This document shows, piece by piece, positions 15,412 through 25,156 of a DNA stretch of 64,000 bases. The stretch comes from Bacteroidota bacterium (GTDB taxonomy: Bacteria; Bacteroidota; Bacteroidia; Bacteroidales; CAIXZF01), in the NCBI GenBank assembly GCA_022709385.1, contig JAKLIX010000021.1, forward strand, positions 1 through 64,000, read 5' to 3'. The notes under the pieces are model-generated. The model was not told where the DNA came from. It worked only from the letters and a program-made list of their open reading frames with translations, and did not search any database. A program made the translations under genes and the position numbers. Each line of letters starts with the position of its first letter. Position 1 is the stretch's first letter.

Positions 15412-18400
15412 ATGAAAAAATTCACCTTCATGGTGGGAGTACTATTTATTCTTTTGCTCCCTAGGCCAGGCATTTCACAGAAATCTGTTGAAAGCGGTTA
15501 TGTTTTTATCAGCGGTAATTACATTGATGCGCCATATCACATCGTTGCCAGAGATCTCAGCGTGTTTATCAATGGATTTGAAGTCTGTCAGCCGCTGGTT
15601 TTCCCCCCGGAATCGGATTACAGGTACACCCAGTTCCCGGGTATTCCACCGGGGATCAGTGAGATCACGCCATTCTCAGCGCTGAAAGATATCCTTGAGC
15701 CGGAAAAGGGAAACAACTACCTGCTGGCAAACCAGTATTATTACCTTACAAATTTCCCTTACAAGGCAGCAATCGCCAACTATAAGGCATTTCTTGCCAC
15801 ACTTCCGAATGTGAAAGCGGTTACAGACTTTGATGATGACATGGTTCAAATCGCATGTTATACAGGGGAACCTTTTTTATTCGAGGTTTCCGACATGACT
15901 GCCCGAATGATCAATGAGATCTGGGGACCAGCGGGGAAAAGAGAAGGCTACCTGGACGAGCTGGTCTCCCTGAACCGTGAGCGGGTGGAAAGGATAGCAC
16001 GCAGACTGGAGATGGGAGAGCTGTTCATTTTCCTTCCATACGGAATAGAGATTTCATACGCAGGGCTCAAATCAGCCTGGCTTGTGAACCAACTGGTATC
16101 GCTGGCTGAAAGTACACCCGGCAACCTGCTTGGCGATAAGCTGATTGAGGCCGGGCTGTTTCCAGCCTCATATACGAAGCAGCTTGCCAAATTTGTGGAA
16201 GAATTCAGGGTGACAGATGGTCTCAGGCAAAGGGTCCGGGCAATCCCTCAGAACCTGCTGCAGCAGTACAAACCACCTGTTAAGAAGGAAAAGGGAACGT
16301 CTACGGGACAGGTGGGGCCGCAAGGTGCATTTCCCGATAACGGAGCAACAGCGCACTCCCCATCGGGTATGGTCTTTTATGCCGCATGCCCATATACTAA
16401 TGAGCCTGCTTTTCAATTATTTGGGACCGAATACCCGGTTATTTGGGATGAAATCAAAGATCTGGATGTATACAGTGCGGTGGAGGTTTTCAGTGATTTA
16501 TATCATCTGGATGACATTGAAGTAGGAGATAACAACTACACCTATAATAATTTGGTTGACCTGAAATATGGAGATATCCTTTATTACACCTCCCATGGCC
16601 AACACACTGGCCTGGTAATGGGATTTTTTCAAAACGAGGCCAATGTACTGCCCTGGTTCAACAATGATAATACGAATGTAACTTCTTATCCTAGACCCGC
16701 AGGTAACTTTGGTGCACGTGTTGCACCCGCCTGGGCAACCAATCAATGGCTGCCCACTTTTACCCAGTATAAATCTGTGGTAATTCTGGCATGCTGTTAC
16801 AGCCACTTTAACGGCTGGGTTGATGCTACTGCCGGTGGTGTAAGTTATGGATATGACGAAAAAACAAGTACAAAATGTGGCAATCAGAATCACAAGGAGG
16901 TATTGCAGCTCATGAACGGCAAGTTAAAAAACGGGCTTTACCGCAAAGCAGGCGAAGCCTACGACAATATGACCGGGCACCTGGATAAATTCAGGGTCAA
17001 ACCGACCGATGCGGCCATCACCCTCTGCCCGGCTTCCAATTCTTATTATTATCCGAAGAATGAATGGGTTCCGGCCGAAGGAGCCGGATCCTATGATATC
17101 GACACTTATTGTTCAGGGGCAGTGCCCGTCAATACGGCGATCGATGAAACTGTGACGGTTGGTCCAGGCGAGAATGTGGACGTAGATGCCTATGCCTGGA
17201 ACCCCGCGGCCAAGCCCGACAAAATCAACTTCGAATGGGAAGGGACCGACTGGTGGTGGGTGGATATGGATGTGAACAGCCCGGTGATCAAATCCTGGGA
17301 TCCTTTAAATTTCAATGATCATCAGCTGGATTTCAACAGAACAACGCCAAACGATGAAACAGGGGAATACTACTTTTACCATAATAACCTGTTTGATTGG
17401 TTTCTAATGGGTGATACCGGATTAATCGGAAATTGGGAAGGGTGGGTTTACGGAGGTGGCAAGGAGCCCTTTGTTGAAACACAAACAGGTACCATCGGAT
17501 GGGTGAAACTTTCCGTATGGGATACGTTCGGGGACACCCTCATCGATAGTATTTATGTTTATCCAACTTATCCTTCACGCCCGCTAACTATTGGATTTCA
17601 GATTATTCCTTGCAGTGCTCCCGACAAAGCTGACGGCAGTATTTTCCTAATCTATGATGCAGCCTGCGAATACAGTTTTATATGGAGTAATGGTGCCACC
17701 ACACCCTTTGTTACTGACCTTGAAGTAGGCAGATATCATGTGACAGTAACGTGCCTTTCCTGCCCCAATGACGATCCTTACAACGGCAATTGCTATGAAA
17801 CAACCACCCAGCATGTTACCATGGGTTTTGATCCGCTCCGGGTTAAAATCGAATCCTTTATAAATCCATCCTGCAACGGGGACAGTGACGGGGAAATCAG
17901 CATCACTGTAACAGGCGGACATTTTCCCTATACATATGAATGGACAAGAAACGGTGCCTACTGGGGAAACACGGATAACATCACGGCCTGCCCTGCCGGT
18001 TTGTACAGGGTTGAAGTCACTGATGATGAGGGCAATGTAAGATTTGCCGAGCAGTATTTATCCGAACCGCTCGACTTCGTGTTCGACCTGCATGATGAAT
18101 GGCATCATATTACCTGCTTTGGAGACGGAGACGGGTTGCTTGATGCAGAGTTTTCTGGAGGAAATCCACCCTATGTGTGCACCTGGAGCAATGGAAGTAC
18201 AGGCCTGGTGATTAATAATCTTCAGGAAGATACTTACGTTTTAACTGTAATTGATTCCAAAGGATGCACGGGATCTGATACCTGGGATATCATCGAACCT
18301 GATCCCGTCGACGCTGTTATAATCTCCAATGATCCCTATTGCAATACTTTCAACGATGGTTCCATTGTCATCACGCCCAGTGGAGGCTGGCCACCAATCA

Positions 18401-20904
18401 ACGCAGCGACCGGACAGGGGCCGGTTACTTACACGGTTATCATAGACTGTGATGATGGATTTCACTTTGAATCTGATCCGTTTACGGTAAATTTTCAACT
18501 GACTGATTGTGGTCCAGGAGTTTATACCATTACTGTACTGGATCCTGAAGCATGTGATTATACCGCTACTGTTGTCCTCACCTACATTGTTGAAATCAGC
18601 TGTGTGCCAACCGTGACATCACCTTCCTGCTTCGGAGGATCAGACGGAGAGATATCACTCAGCTGTTCAGGAGGGACTGGACCATACACTTATCAGTGGT
18701 CGGACGGATCCACCGCTGCCACACGCTCCGGACTGAGTTCCGGTCAGTACAATGTTACGGTAACTGATGATGATGGTTGCACTGCAACAGCTTCAATAGA
18801 CCTCAGTGAACCAAGCGACTTTGATATCGGCATTTTCTCCCTAAACCCTACCTGCTTTAATTGGTTCGACGGACTGATCAGCCTTACCGTCGGAGGTGCC
18901 ACACCACCCTATTTATACACCTGGAGCAATGGCGGAATCGGATCGCTCCAGGCAGGTCTGCCGGCAGGTGATTACAGTGTGACTGTTTCGGACGCCAATT
19001 CATGTGTGACTACACGGCAGATCACTTTAACCCAGCCAGATGAAATACAGCTAAACATCAGCATTCTCCAGGCACCGGTCTGTCCGAACAACAACAATGG
19101 CGTGATCGAAGTATCAGCAACAGGTGGCAATGGCGGTTTCACCTACACCTGGAATAACGGCTTTACAGGTGCATTGCAGTCATCATTGGTTCCCGGCACA
19201 TATTCCATCACTGCCACAGACATGCTGGGATGCACGGGTACGGGAAGCATTGAACTCTCAGGTACACAAATCAGTGTAAGCATCTCATCTGATCCGGATC
19301 CTCCTGATATTTGCCAGGGCAACAGCATCATACTTACAGCATCGGGCGCATTGACCTATGAATGGAGCAATGGGTTGGGGGCCGGAGAGAGTGTTACGGT
19401 TTCACCAGACATATCAACGACTTACTCAGTGACAGGAACAGATGTAAACGGCTGTACCGGCACTGCATCCATCAGTATTAATGTTAACTCAAATCCGTTG
19501 GTCAATGCGGGCCCTGATCTAGTGATCAACCAGGGCCAATCCATCGTTATCAATGCAACTGTTACGGGTGGAACTCCTGCCTATGTATTTTCCTGGACAC
19601 CAGTCGATGGTCTGGATAATCCTTCACTGTTGAATCCAAACGCATCTCCATCACAAACAACCTTTTACATGCTTAATGTTACGGACATGAATGGATGTGA
19701 GGAAGCAGACCAGATGCTGATCACAGTTACCGGGATTCCTCAGTCTGTTCTGACAGGAACTGTGAGCTATGATAATGACCTTCAGACACCACTAAACGAT
19801 GTAACTATTCAATTGTTGCTGAATTCAATCCTTATCAACACCACAACTACTTCAAATACAGGTCAGTACATATTTGATGATCTCGAAAACGGAACATACA
19901 CACTGAATAGCTCAACTGAGAAGCCCTGGGGTGGCGTCAATGCAAGCGATGCCCTGCTCATCCTCAGATGTTTTGTGGGCCTCGGTTGCCCTTCCGGATT
20001 GAAATACCTGGCTGCAGATGCAAATTGCAATGGATATATCAACAGCGCTGATGCCTTGTCCTGTATGAAACGTTTTGTGGGCCTTATACCCATATTACCA
20101 TGCCCTGAATGGATTTTTGAATCGGACCAGGTGGAAATTTCCGGAGTAAGCACCTACAATTATGATTATCAAGGAATTTGCCTTTGCGATGTGAATGGTA
20201 CGTATGTCCCAGCCCTAAAACAGAGACCCCTCGTCAGACTGGAGGAAGCAGGAAGCATTGAAGCAAGCCTGGGACAGTTGGTAAATATACCCCTGACAGT
20301 CAAAGAGGATATGATGATCGGTTCGATCACGCTCACACTGCTTCACGATCCTTCAATCAGCATCATCAATGTTTTGCCTGCAGTACAAAACCAGGATGGT
20401 TTTCTTTTCAATGATAGGCAGGGGATTCTTAAAATTGTATGGTACAGTCTTGTCCCAATGAGACTGAATGCGGGTGACAGGATTCTGACCTTGCAGCTAG
20501 AATTGCAGAACGCCACCATTGGCAATCCATTGTTCTATCCTGACGATGAAAGTGTGCTATCAGACGACAAAGGAATATTGTATCCCGAAACCGTCATTCA
20601 GATACCAACACTAATATTCCAGAACTACGAGTTTTCACTTGGAAACAATATCCCAAATCCATTTAACAAAACCACGGAAATTAGTTTCTATATGCCGACT
20701 GACGGTAAAGTAAGTCTTCAAGTCAGTAACATCCTTGGTGAGGTTGTTTCAGAGATAATCAAGGATGAAGGGATGAAATCAGGTCAGCATCGATTACTAT
20801 TCGACTGCACATCATGCCCACAGGGAATTTATTTCATGGAACTTGAGATTAAAGGACTGACATCCAGTTTCAGGCAGTCAAAAAAGATCATCATAACGAA
20901 GTAG
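15412..20904 (+). CDS. Giant T9SS-secreted protein: caspase/gingipain-like domain, SprB repeats, dockerin and cohesin-like modules
   Basis: 1,830 residues from ATG 15412 (signal peptide MKKFTFMVGVLFILLLPRPG); an in-frame start at 15280 would precede it with non-signal sequence. Residues about 360-480 contain YYTSHGQHTG (H395, G396) and VVILACCYSH (C461/C462), separated by about 65 residues. This is the His-Gly ... Ala-Cys pattern of clan CD cysteine peptidases (caspase, C25 gingipain, CHAT). Residues about 820-1285 hold six or seven SprB-type repeats (SCFGGSDGEISLSCSGGTGPY and relatives), followed by Ig/PKD-like modules. Residues about 1500-1565 are dockerin-like (DANCNGYINSADAL). About 1610-1730 look cohesin-like (GQLVNIPLTVKEDMMIGSITL). 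The last 85 residues are a T9SS sorting domain (NNIPNPFNKTTEISF). Likely a surface protease-adhesin; activity is unproven. Confidence 0.85.
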   Translation: MKKFTFMVGVLFILLLPRPGISQKSVESGYVFISGNYIDAPYHIVARDLSVFINGFEVCQPLVFPPESDYRYTQFPGIPPGISEITPFSALKDILEPEKGNNYLLANQYYYLTNFPYKAAIANYKAFLATLPNVKAVTDFDDDMVQIACYTGEPFLFEVSDMTARMINEIWGPAGKREGYLDELVSLNRERVERIARRLEMGELFIFLPYGIEISYAGLKSAWLVNQLVSLAESTPGNLLGDKLIEAGLFPASYTKQLAKFVEEFRVTDGLRQRVRAIPQNLLQQYKPPVKKEKGTSTGQVGPQGAFPDNGATAHSPSGMVFYAACPYTNEPAFQLFGTEYPVIWDEIKDLDVYSAVEVFSDLYHLDDIEVGDNNYTYNNLVDLKYGDILYYTSHGQHTGLVMGFFQNEANVLPWFNNDNTNVTSYPRPAGNFGARVAPAWATNQWLPTFTQYKSVVILACCYSHFNGWVDATAGGVSYGYDEKTSTKCGNQNHKEVLQLMNGKLKNGLYRKAGEAYDNMTGHLDKFRVKPTDAAITLCPASNSYYYPKNEWVPAEGAGSYDIDTYCSGAVPVNTAIDETVTVGPGENVDVDAYAWNPAAKPDKINFEWEGTDWWWVDMDVNSPVIKSWDPLNFNDHQLDFNRTTPNDETGEYYFYHNNLFDWFLMGDTGLIGNWEGWVYGGGKEPFVETQTGTIGWVKLSVWDTFGDTLIDSIYVYPTYPSRPLTIGFQIIPCSAPDKADGSIFLIYDAACEYSFIWSNGATTPFVTDLEVGRYHVTVTCLSCPNDDPYNGNCYETTTQHVTMGFDPLRVKIESFINPSCNGDSDGEISITVTGGHFPYTYEWTRNGAYWGNTDNITACPAGLYRVEVTDDEGNVRFAEQYLSEPLDFVFDLHDEWHHITCFGDGDGLLDAEFSGGNPPYVCTWSNGSTGLVINNLQEDTYVLTVIDSKGCTGSDTWDIIEPDPVDAVIISNDPYCNTFNDGSIVITPSGGWPPINAATGQGPVTYTVIIDCDDGFHFESDPFTVNFQLTDCGPGVYTITVLDPEACDYTATVVLTYIVEISCVPTVTSPSCFGGSDGEISLSCSGGTGPYTYQWSDGSTAATRSGLSSGQYNVTVTDDDGCTATASIDLSEPSDFDIGIFSLNPTCFNWFDGLISLTVGGATPPYLYTWSNGGIGSLQAGLPAGDYSVTVSDANSCVTTRQITLTQPDEIQLNISILQAPVCPNNNNGVIEVSATGGNGGFTYTWNNGFTGALQSSLVPGTYSITATDMLGCTGTGSIELSGTQISVSISSDPDPPDICQGNSIILTASGALTYEWSNGLGAGESVTVSPDISTTYSVTGTDVNGCTGTASISINVNSNPLVNAGPDLVINQGQSIVINATVTGGTPAYVFSWTPVDGLDNPSLLNPNASPSQTTFYMLNVTDMNGCEEADQMLITVTGIPQSVLTGTVSYDNDLQTPLNDVTIQLLLNSILINTTTTSNTGQYIFDDLENGTYTLNSSTEKPWGGVNASDALLILRCFVGLGCPSGLKYLAADANCNGYINSADALSCMKRFVGLIPILPCPEWIFESDQVEISGVSTYNYDYQGICLCDVNGTYVPALKQRPLVRLEEAGSIEASLGQLVNIPLTVKEDMMIGSITLTLLHDPSISIINVLPAVQNQDGFLFNDRQGILKIVWYSLVPMRLNAGDRILTLQLELQNATIGNPLFYPDDESVLSDDKGILYPETVIQIPTLIFQNYEFSLGNNIPNPFNKTTEISFYMPTDGKVSLQVSNILGEVVSEIIKDEGMKSGQHRLLFDCTSCPQGIYFMELEIKGLTSSFRQSKKIIITK

Positions 20905-20938
20905 GGGTATGTTACACTTGTGTGACATCTACTACCCC
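20904..20938. terminator. Bidirectional terminator hairpin between convergent genes
   Basis: TGTTACAC / GTGTGACA (20910-20917 with 20920-20927, one G-U) around a TT loop, extended by GGGGTA pairing with TACCCC-like sequence across small bulges. The hairpin reaches into the stop codons of both convergent genes (TAG 20902-20904 plus strand; TAG of 20932-20934 minus strand). No long T-run, so efficiency is uncertain. Confidence 0.55.
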
Positions 20939-22104
20939 CTGAACAGCAAAAACCTTCCCTTGGTGTTTTCGAGGGCAGCTTTTTCGTTGAAGATGATGTA
21001 ACCGACCGCTTCTTCCGTGAATGTTTCTCCTTTGGTTGTCAGGGAGACGCGTTGATCCTGCATGTGGATCAGGTTGTTTTTTCCTGCCAGGTTCAAGACC
21101 ATACGGGCGGTTTTTCCGGTCCAGTTGAAATGGCCGTAAAGATGTGCCACATCCCTTTCGGCGGGGTCCTGGCCGGGTGCGCTGTGGTTTTTCACATGGA
21201 GCAGGAAGGTCAGCAGGGCATATTCCTTTTTCTGTCTTTTGAGTCTGAAGATTCCGGGGATCATCCCATGCCGGGACGAGAACAGCCAGGTGAGCAGGAA
21301 TAAAAAGCCCAGCACCACGGCCATGGAGCCCGGGATGCTGCCGTCGAGCCGGCGGGCCAGCCAGTAGCCGGCAACTGCCGACAAAGCGCCTGCACCCACG
21401 GCGAGCCAAAGCATCGTCTTCAGCTTACTGGTGAGCAGGTAAGCAATCCCTGCAGGAACGATCATCAGGGCCACCACCAGGATGGCACCCACGGCATCGA
21501 ATGCCCCGACGGTGGTCACGGAAGTCAGCAGCATGAGGCTGTAATGAAGCAACACGGGTGAAAACCCGAGGGTTGCCGCCAGTTCCGGATCAAAAGTACT
21601 AATCTTCAACTCTTTAAAGAACACGAACAGCAATATCAAACTGATAAGCAGGATCCCTCCCATGACCCAGAGGGATTTGGGGCCCAGATCCGTCTGTCCG
21701 GCATAGAGCCGGTCGAAAGGGGCAAAGGCAATCTCGCCGGACAGTACCACATCGGTATCGAGGTGGATGCTGCCCGCATAGCGGGCGATGAGGATGACCC
21801 CGATGCTGAACATAGCAGGAAATACCAGGCCGATGGCAGCATCTTCCTTCACCAGGCCGGTTTTATGTGTCACTTCCACAAGCACCACCGTCAGCATTCC
21901 TGTCAGGGTGGCCATCAGCACCAGCCAGGGAGAACTGAGATCCTGTGTCAGAAAGAAACCGGCAACGATGCCCGGAAGGATGGCGTGGCTGATGGCATCC
22001 GAGATCATGGCCATTTTGCGGAGCACCAGGAATACTCCCGGAATCGCGCAGGCTGCGGCGACAACCACGGCAATGAGCTGAATTTCTACCTGTGCGTTGC
22101 TCAT
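20932..22104 (-). CDS. Metal ABC transporter permease (TroD/MntB/ZnuB type) with C-terminal winged-helix-like extension
   Basis: 390 residues. Residues about 5-285 are the membrane part of an ABC-3 family permease with 8-9 helices and the family motif ISDAISHAILPGIVAGF (coupling region). Residues about 295-390 are a soluble cytoplasmic extension with helix-turn-helix character (YALLTFLLHV, DVAHLYGHFNWTGKTARMVLNLAGKNNLI, VSLTTKGETFTEEAVGYI), resembling the N-terminal winged helix of DtxR/MntR regulators. It is the last gene of a four-gene operon (binding protein, ATPase, permease, permease) and overlaps the preceding permease by 4 nt (ATGA). It transports a divalent metal (Mn, Zn or Fe); the exact metal cannot be read. 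The extension suggests metal-dependent gating or a regulator fused to the transporter. Confidence 0.9.
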   Translation of the reverse strand: MSNAQVEIQLIAVVVAAACAIPGVFLVLRKMAMISDAISHAILPGIVAGFFLTQDLSSPWLVLMATLTGMLTVVLVEVTHKTGLVKEDAAIGLVFPAMFSIGVILIARYAGSIHLDTDVVLSGEIAFAPFDRLYAGQTDLGPKSLWVMGGILLISLILLFVFFKELKISTFDPELAATLGFSPVLLHYSLMLLTSVTTVGAFDAVGAILVVALMIVPAGIAYLLTSKLKTMLWLAVGAGALSAVAGYWLARRLDGSIPGSMAVVLGFLFLLTWLFSSRHGMIPGIFRLKRQKKEYALLTFLLHVKNHSAPGQDPAERDVAHLYGHFNWTGKTARMVLNLAGKNNLIHMQDQRVSLTTKGETFTEEAVGYIIFNEKAALENTKGRFLLFRG

Positions 22105-23222
22105 CTGCCTTGATTTTCAGGGTGATCCATTTCAGCCTGTTCATATCCTTCCCGGGTCAGCATCCAGGTATTTTCTTTCAGAACGATCAGGTTTCTGGCC
22201 TCCAGCTCCCGCAAGCATTTTTTACTGTAGCCCCTGAAATCATTAAGGATGCTGACAGAATGCGGGTGGCTGAACTCCTCATGTGCCGATGCGATCTCGT
22301 ACATCACCGACAGGGTTTTGTGCAGGCGCAGGCTTTTCCGGTTACGGTACAGGCGGATTTGTTTGAACAGCAGCCCGCGCCCGGGACTGAAAAAAAAGGA
22401 GACCACCACAAGCAAAGTTGCGCTCAGGACAATGACCGGACCAGTGGCGGCTTTATCGGAAAAAGTGCTGAAGGCCGTTCCCGTAAGTCCAGACAGGGCG
22501 CCAAAAATACCGGCAAGCAAGACCATGGTTCCCAAGCTGTTGGTCCATTGCCGGGCAGCAGCTGCCGGCGCCAGCAGCATGGCGCTCATTAACACCACAC
22601 CCACCGTCTGAAGACCCAGGACGATGGCCACCACGATCAGGGAAGTCAGCAGGATATCCAGCAGCCTGACTTTAAAACCAAGCGTACCGGCATACTGGGG
22701 GTCAAAGGACAGCAGTTTGAACTCCTTCCAGAAAACAGCAACCAGTATCAGGCTTCCCAGGCCGACGACCGCGATCATGATGACATCGGAGACCATCAGC
22801 GTGGCGGCCTGCCCGAAAAGGAAGCTGTCGAGTCCGGCCTGGTTGGCATTGGGTTGACGCTGCACCATGGTCAGCAACAGGATGCCCAGTCCGAAGAAAA
22901 CCGACAGCACAAGCCCGAGGGAGGTGTCGGTCTTCAGATGTGTCCGGGCGCTGATGCCGATAATCCAGACGGCGCCGGCCAGGCCGCTGAGTATGGCCCC
23001 AAGAAAGAACAACCAGGGATCCTTGGTGCCGGTGATCATAAAAGCGAGTACGATGCCGGGCAGGGCAGCATGGGAAACGGCATCCCCCAGTAAACTCCGG
23101 CGGCGCAGCAGGGCAAAACTGCCAAGAACCCCGCAGACAATGCCCATCAGTACCGTGCCCAGACTGATGGTCCTGAGCGTATAATCGCTGAAAAGCAGGG
23201 AGAAATATGCTGAAGGATCCAT
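22101..23222 (-). CDS. Metal ABC transporter permease (TroC type) with C-terminal winged-helix-like extension
   Basis: 373 residues. ABC-3 permease core in residues about 15-280 with the motif LLGDAVSHAALPGIVLAFM and 8 membrane helices, followed by a charged cytoplasmic extension (residues about 285-373: LHKTLSVMYEIASAHEEFSH, CLRELEARNLIVLKENTWMLTREGYEQAE). This reads as a winged-helix domain with a final beta-wing, DtxR-like in style. It starts 3 nt after the ATPase stop and overlaps the next permease by 4 nt, so it is translated as part of one operon. It pairs with that permease to form the heterodimeric membrane channel. The two extensions are similar in placement but clearly different in sequence. 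Confidence 0.9.
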   Translation of the reverse strand: MDPSAYFSLLFSDYTLRTISLGTVLMGIVCGVLGSFALLRRRSLLGDAVSHAALPGIVLAFMITGTKDPWLFFLGAILSGLAGAVWIIGISARTHLKTDTSLGLVLSVFFGLGILLLTMVQRQPNANQAGLDSFLFGQAATLMVSDVIMIAVVGLGSLILVAVFWKEFKLLSFDPQYAGTLGFKVRLLDILLTSLIVVAIVLGLQTVGVVLMSAMLLAPAAAARQWTNSLGTMVLLAGIFGALSGLTGTAFSTFSDKAATGPVIVLSATLLVVVSFFFSPGRGLLFKQIRLYRNRKSLRLHKTLSVMYEIASAHEEFSHPHSVSILNDFRGYSKKCLRELEARNLIVLKENTWMLTREGYEQAEMDHPENQGR

Positions 23223-23224
23223 GA

Positions 23225-23962
23225 TCAGCTTAACACAGCAGGTTTAAACTGGTTGCCATAGGTTCTTGCCAGGTTTTCATCGGTGAAGATCTCATCTACC
23301 GGGCCGGTCGCCACTTTCCTGACATTCAGAAGCGTAACCCAGTCGAAATAAGCGGGGACTGTCTGAAGGTCGTGATGTACCACGATCACTGTTTTACCGT
23401 TCTGACGGAGGTCTTTCAATATCTGAATAATGGCCTTTTCCGTGGTGGCATCCACCCCCTGGAAGGGCTCATCCATAAAATACACTTTTGCCTGCTGGAC
23501 AAGCGCCCGGGCAAGGAAAATCCGCTGCTGCTGCCCGCCAGACAACTGGCTGATCTGCCGGTGGCGGAATTCGAGCATGCCCACTTTCTCAAGGGCTTCA
23601 AGCGCCGCTTTTTTTTCCCGGCTGCCCGGCCGGCGGATCCATCCCAGCCGGCCATAAGTGCCCATGCTCACCACATCCTGGGCATGGGTCGGAAAATCCC
23701 AGTCGACGCTTCCCTTCTGGGGGACATAGGCCACCAGACTGCGTTGGTCGCGGTAAGGTTTGCCATAAATGCTGATATTCCCCGCAACCGGCCTCACAAT
23801 GTCGAGGATCGCCTTGATCAAAGTGGATTTTCCCGCTCCGTTGGGCCCCACGATGGCCATCAGCACGCCCTCGGGGATATTCAGGTCGATGTCCCACAGG
23901 ACTGGTTTGTATTTATAAGCAACGGTCAGGTCATCGACAGTGACGGCAAACTTCATTTCCAT
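23225..23962 (-). CDS. Metal ABC transporter ATP-binding protein
   Basis: 245 residues from the ATG at 23962 (MEMKFAV; 8 nt after the binding-protein stop). The longer frame to 24001 would overlap the upstream gene. Walker [10 protein letters not shown] (residues 39-47), Q-loop [18 protein letters not shown] signature LSGGQQQR (140-147), Walker B YFMDEP (161-166) and switch His in VVHHDLQT. The SVDWDFP sequence after the Q-loop is characteristic of the Mn/Zn/Fe (TroB/MntA/ZnuC) subclass. It powers import through the two permeases encoded immediately downstream. High confidence in the family; metal specificity open. Confidence 0.94.
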   Translation of the reverse strand: MEMKFAVTVDDLTVAYKYKPVLWDIDLNIPEGVLMAIVGPNGAGKSTLIKAILDIVRPVAGNISIYGKPYRDQRSLVAYVPQKGSVDWDFPTHAQDVVSMGTYGRLGWIRRPGSREKKAALEALEKVGMLEFRHRQISQLSGGQQQRIFLARALVQQAKVYFMDEPFQGVDATTEKAIIQILKDLRQNGKTVIVVHHDLQTVPAYFDWVTLLNVRKVATGPVDEIFTDENLARTYGNQFKPAVLS

Positions 23963-23969
23963 GGTAATC

Positions 23970-24932
23970 TCATTTGAGCGCCCGGGTGATGGTTTCCACA
24001 TTATACGTGATCATGCCGCTGAGGTTTTCCTGGGGCGTGCCGGGATTGCCCAGTGCATCAGAATAGAGGCTGCCACCCAGGCTGACATGCCCTCCCCTGC
24101 TGTTGACGGAGGCGATCAGGGCTTCAATGTTCCTGGAGGAAACGGAGCTTTCCACAAAGATGGCGGGGATCTTCCGTTCAATAATAAAATTGCTGAGCCG
24201 CTGCACATCCCTGACACCGGCTTCTGCCATGGTGCTGATGCCCTGCAGGCCGACCACTTCAAATCCGTATTTCCTTCCGAAATAATGGAAAGCGTCATGG
24301 GCGGTGATGAGCACCCTTTTCTCCGGGGGTACGGCTTCAATCATCGCACGAATCGCCTTATCGGCTGTATCAAGCACCTGGAGGTAACGCTGCAGGTTCT
24401 CCCGGTAATAATCCTTGTTCTCAGGTTCATGCCTGCTCAGAATCCCGCTCACATACCTGGCGATATCTGCCCACAGGTCCAGGTCGAACCACAGATGCGG
24501 ATCGTAATTCCCGGCAAACTCCCCCGATGCGATGAGTCGTTCCGGAGCGATCGTATCCGTGACCGCGAACACCTTACGGCCGCTCTTCTGAATCTTTTCA
24601 AAAATATGATCCAGCTTCCCTTCCAGGTGCAGACCATGATAAAAGACAAGATCAGCCTCACCCAGCCGGCTTACATCCCCTTCGCTTGCCTTGTACAAAT
24701 GGGGGTCGACGCCCGGACCCATCAGAACTTCCACTGTAATGCTGTCACCGCCGATCTGGTTCAGCAGGTCGGCAATCATCCCGGTGGTGGCCAGCACCCG
24801 TGTTTTCCCTCCGTCTTTGCTGTGTTCCACTCCTGTGTTGCAAGCAGTTAACAAAAGGACTAGGATCAGGATCACGCCTTCCGGAATAGCTGTTATTTTA
24901 ATATTTCTCATTTGCATTTTGATTTTCTTCAT
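23970..24932 (-). CDS. Metal ABC transporter substrate-binding lipoprotein (TroA/ZnuA/MntC family)
   Basis: 320 residues from the ATG at 24932; alternative ATGs lie at 24917 and 24911, all upstream of the same lipoprotein signal (ILVLLLTAC). Cluster A-I metal-binding protein: predicted ligands are the His in [10 protein letters not shown], the His in [11 protein letters not shown], the Glu in IFVESSVSS and the Asp in LYSDALG, the His-His-Glu-Asp set of TroA-like Mn/Zn/Fe binders. The extended His-rich loop typical of ZnuA zinc binders is absent, which leans slightly towards Mn or Fe. It is the first gene of the transporter operon and is divergent from the M16 protease gene, leaving about 220 nt for control sites. 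I found no convincing metalloregulator box. Confidence 0.92.
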   Translation of the reverse strand: MKKIKMQMRNIKITAIPEGVILILVLLLTACNTGVEHSKDGGKTRVLATTGMIADLLNQIGGDSITVEVLMGPGVDPHLYKASEGDVSRLGEADLVFYHGLHLEGKLDHIFEKIQKSGRKVFAVTDTIAPERLIASGEFAGNYDPHLWFDLDLWADIARYVSGILSRHEPENKDYYRENLQRYLQVLDTADKAIRAMIEAVPPEKRVLITAHDAFHYFGRKYGFEVVGLQGISTMAEAGVRDVQRLSNFIIERKIPAIFVESSVSSRNIEALIASVNSRGGHVSLGGSLYSDALGNPGTPQENLSGMITYNVETITRALK

Positions 24933-25056
24933 CCTGACATGTTTGTTTTCAAGGTAAATCGTAACGGTATCACACACCCGCGACAGCCGGAAATCTGCAG
25001 TAACCGGAATGTATGGTTTCATGATAAAACAATTACTTTAAATCATTTGTTTCCGG

Positions 25057-25064
25057 TACCTTTG
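25057..25064 (+). promoter_or_regulatory. Possible Bacteroidota -7 element (TACCTTTG) upstream of the M16 protease gene
   Basis: TACCTTTG fits TAnnTTTG and lies about 90 nt upstream of the start codon at 25157 in the divergent region. No well-placed -33 TTTG is seen (nearest TTTG is too close), so support is moderate. Confidence 0.35.
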
Positions 25065-25156
25065 TCAAAAGAAACGCATCCTATCCCGCATCATTCCGTG
25101 AGGCTGTGACTCCTGTCAAATCAAGCAAGACTGATCCTTAACCTAATCCTTCCAAG

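Noticed and set aside
23970-24932. Zinc-specific ZnuA
   Set aside because: The His-rich acidic loop characteristic of ZnuA is absent; the metal is left open.
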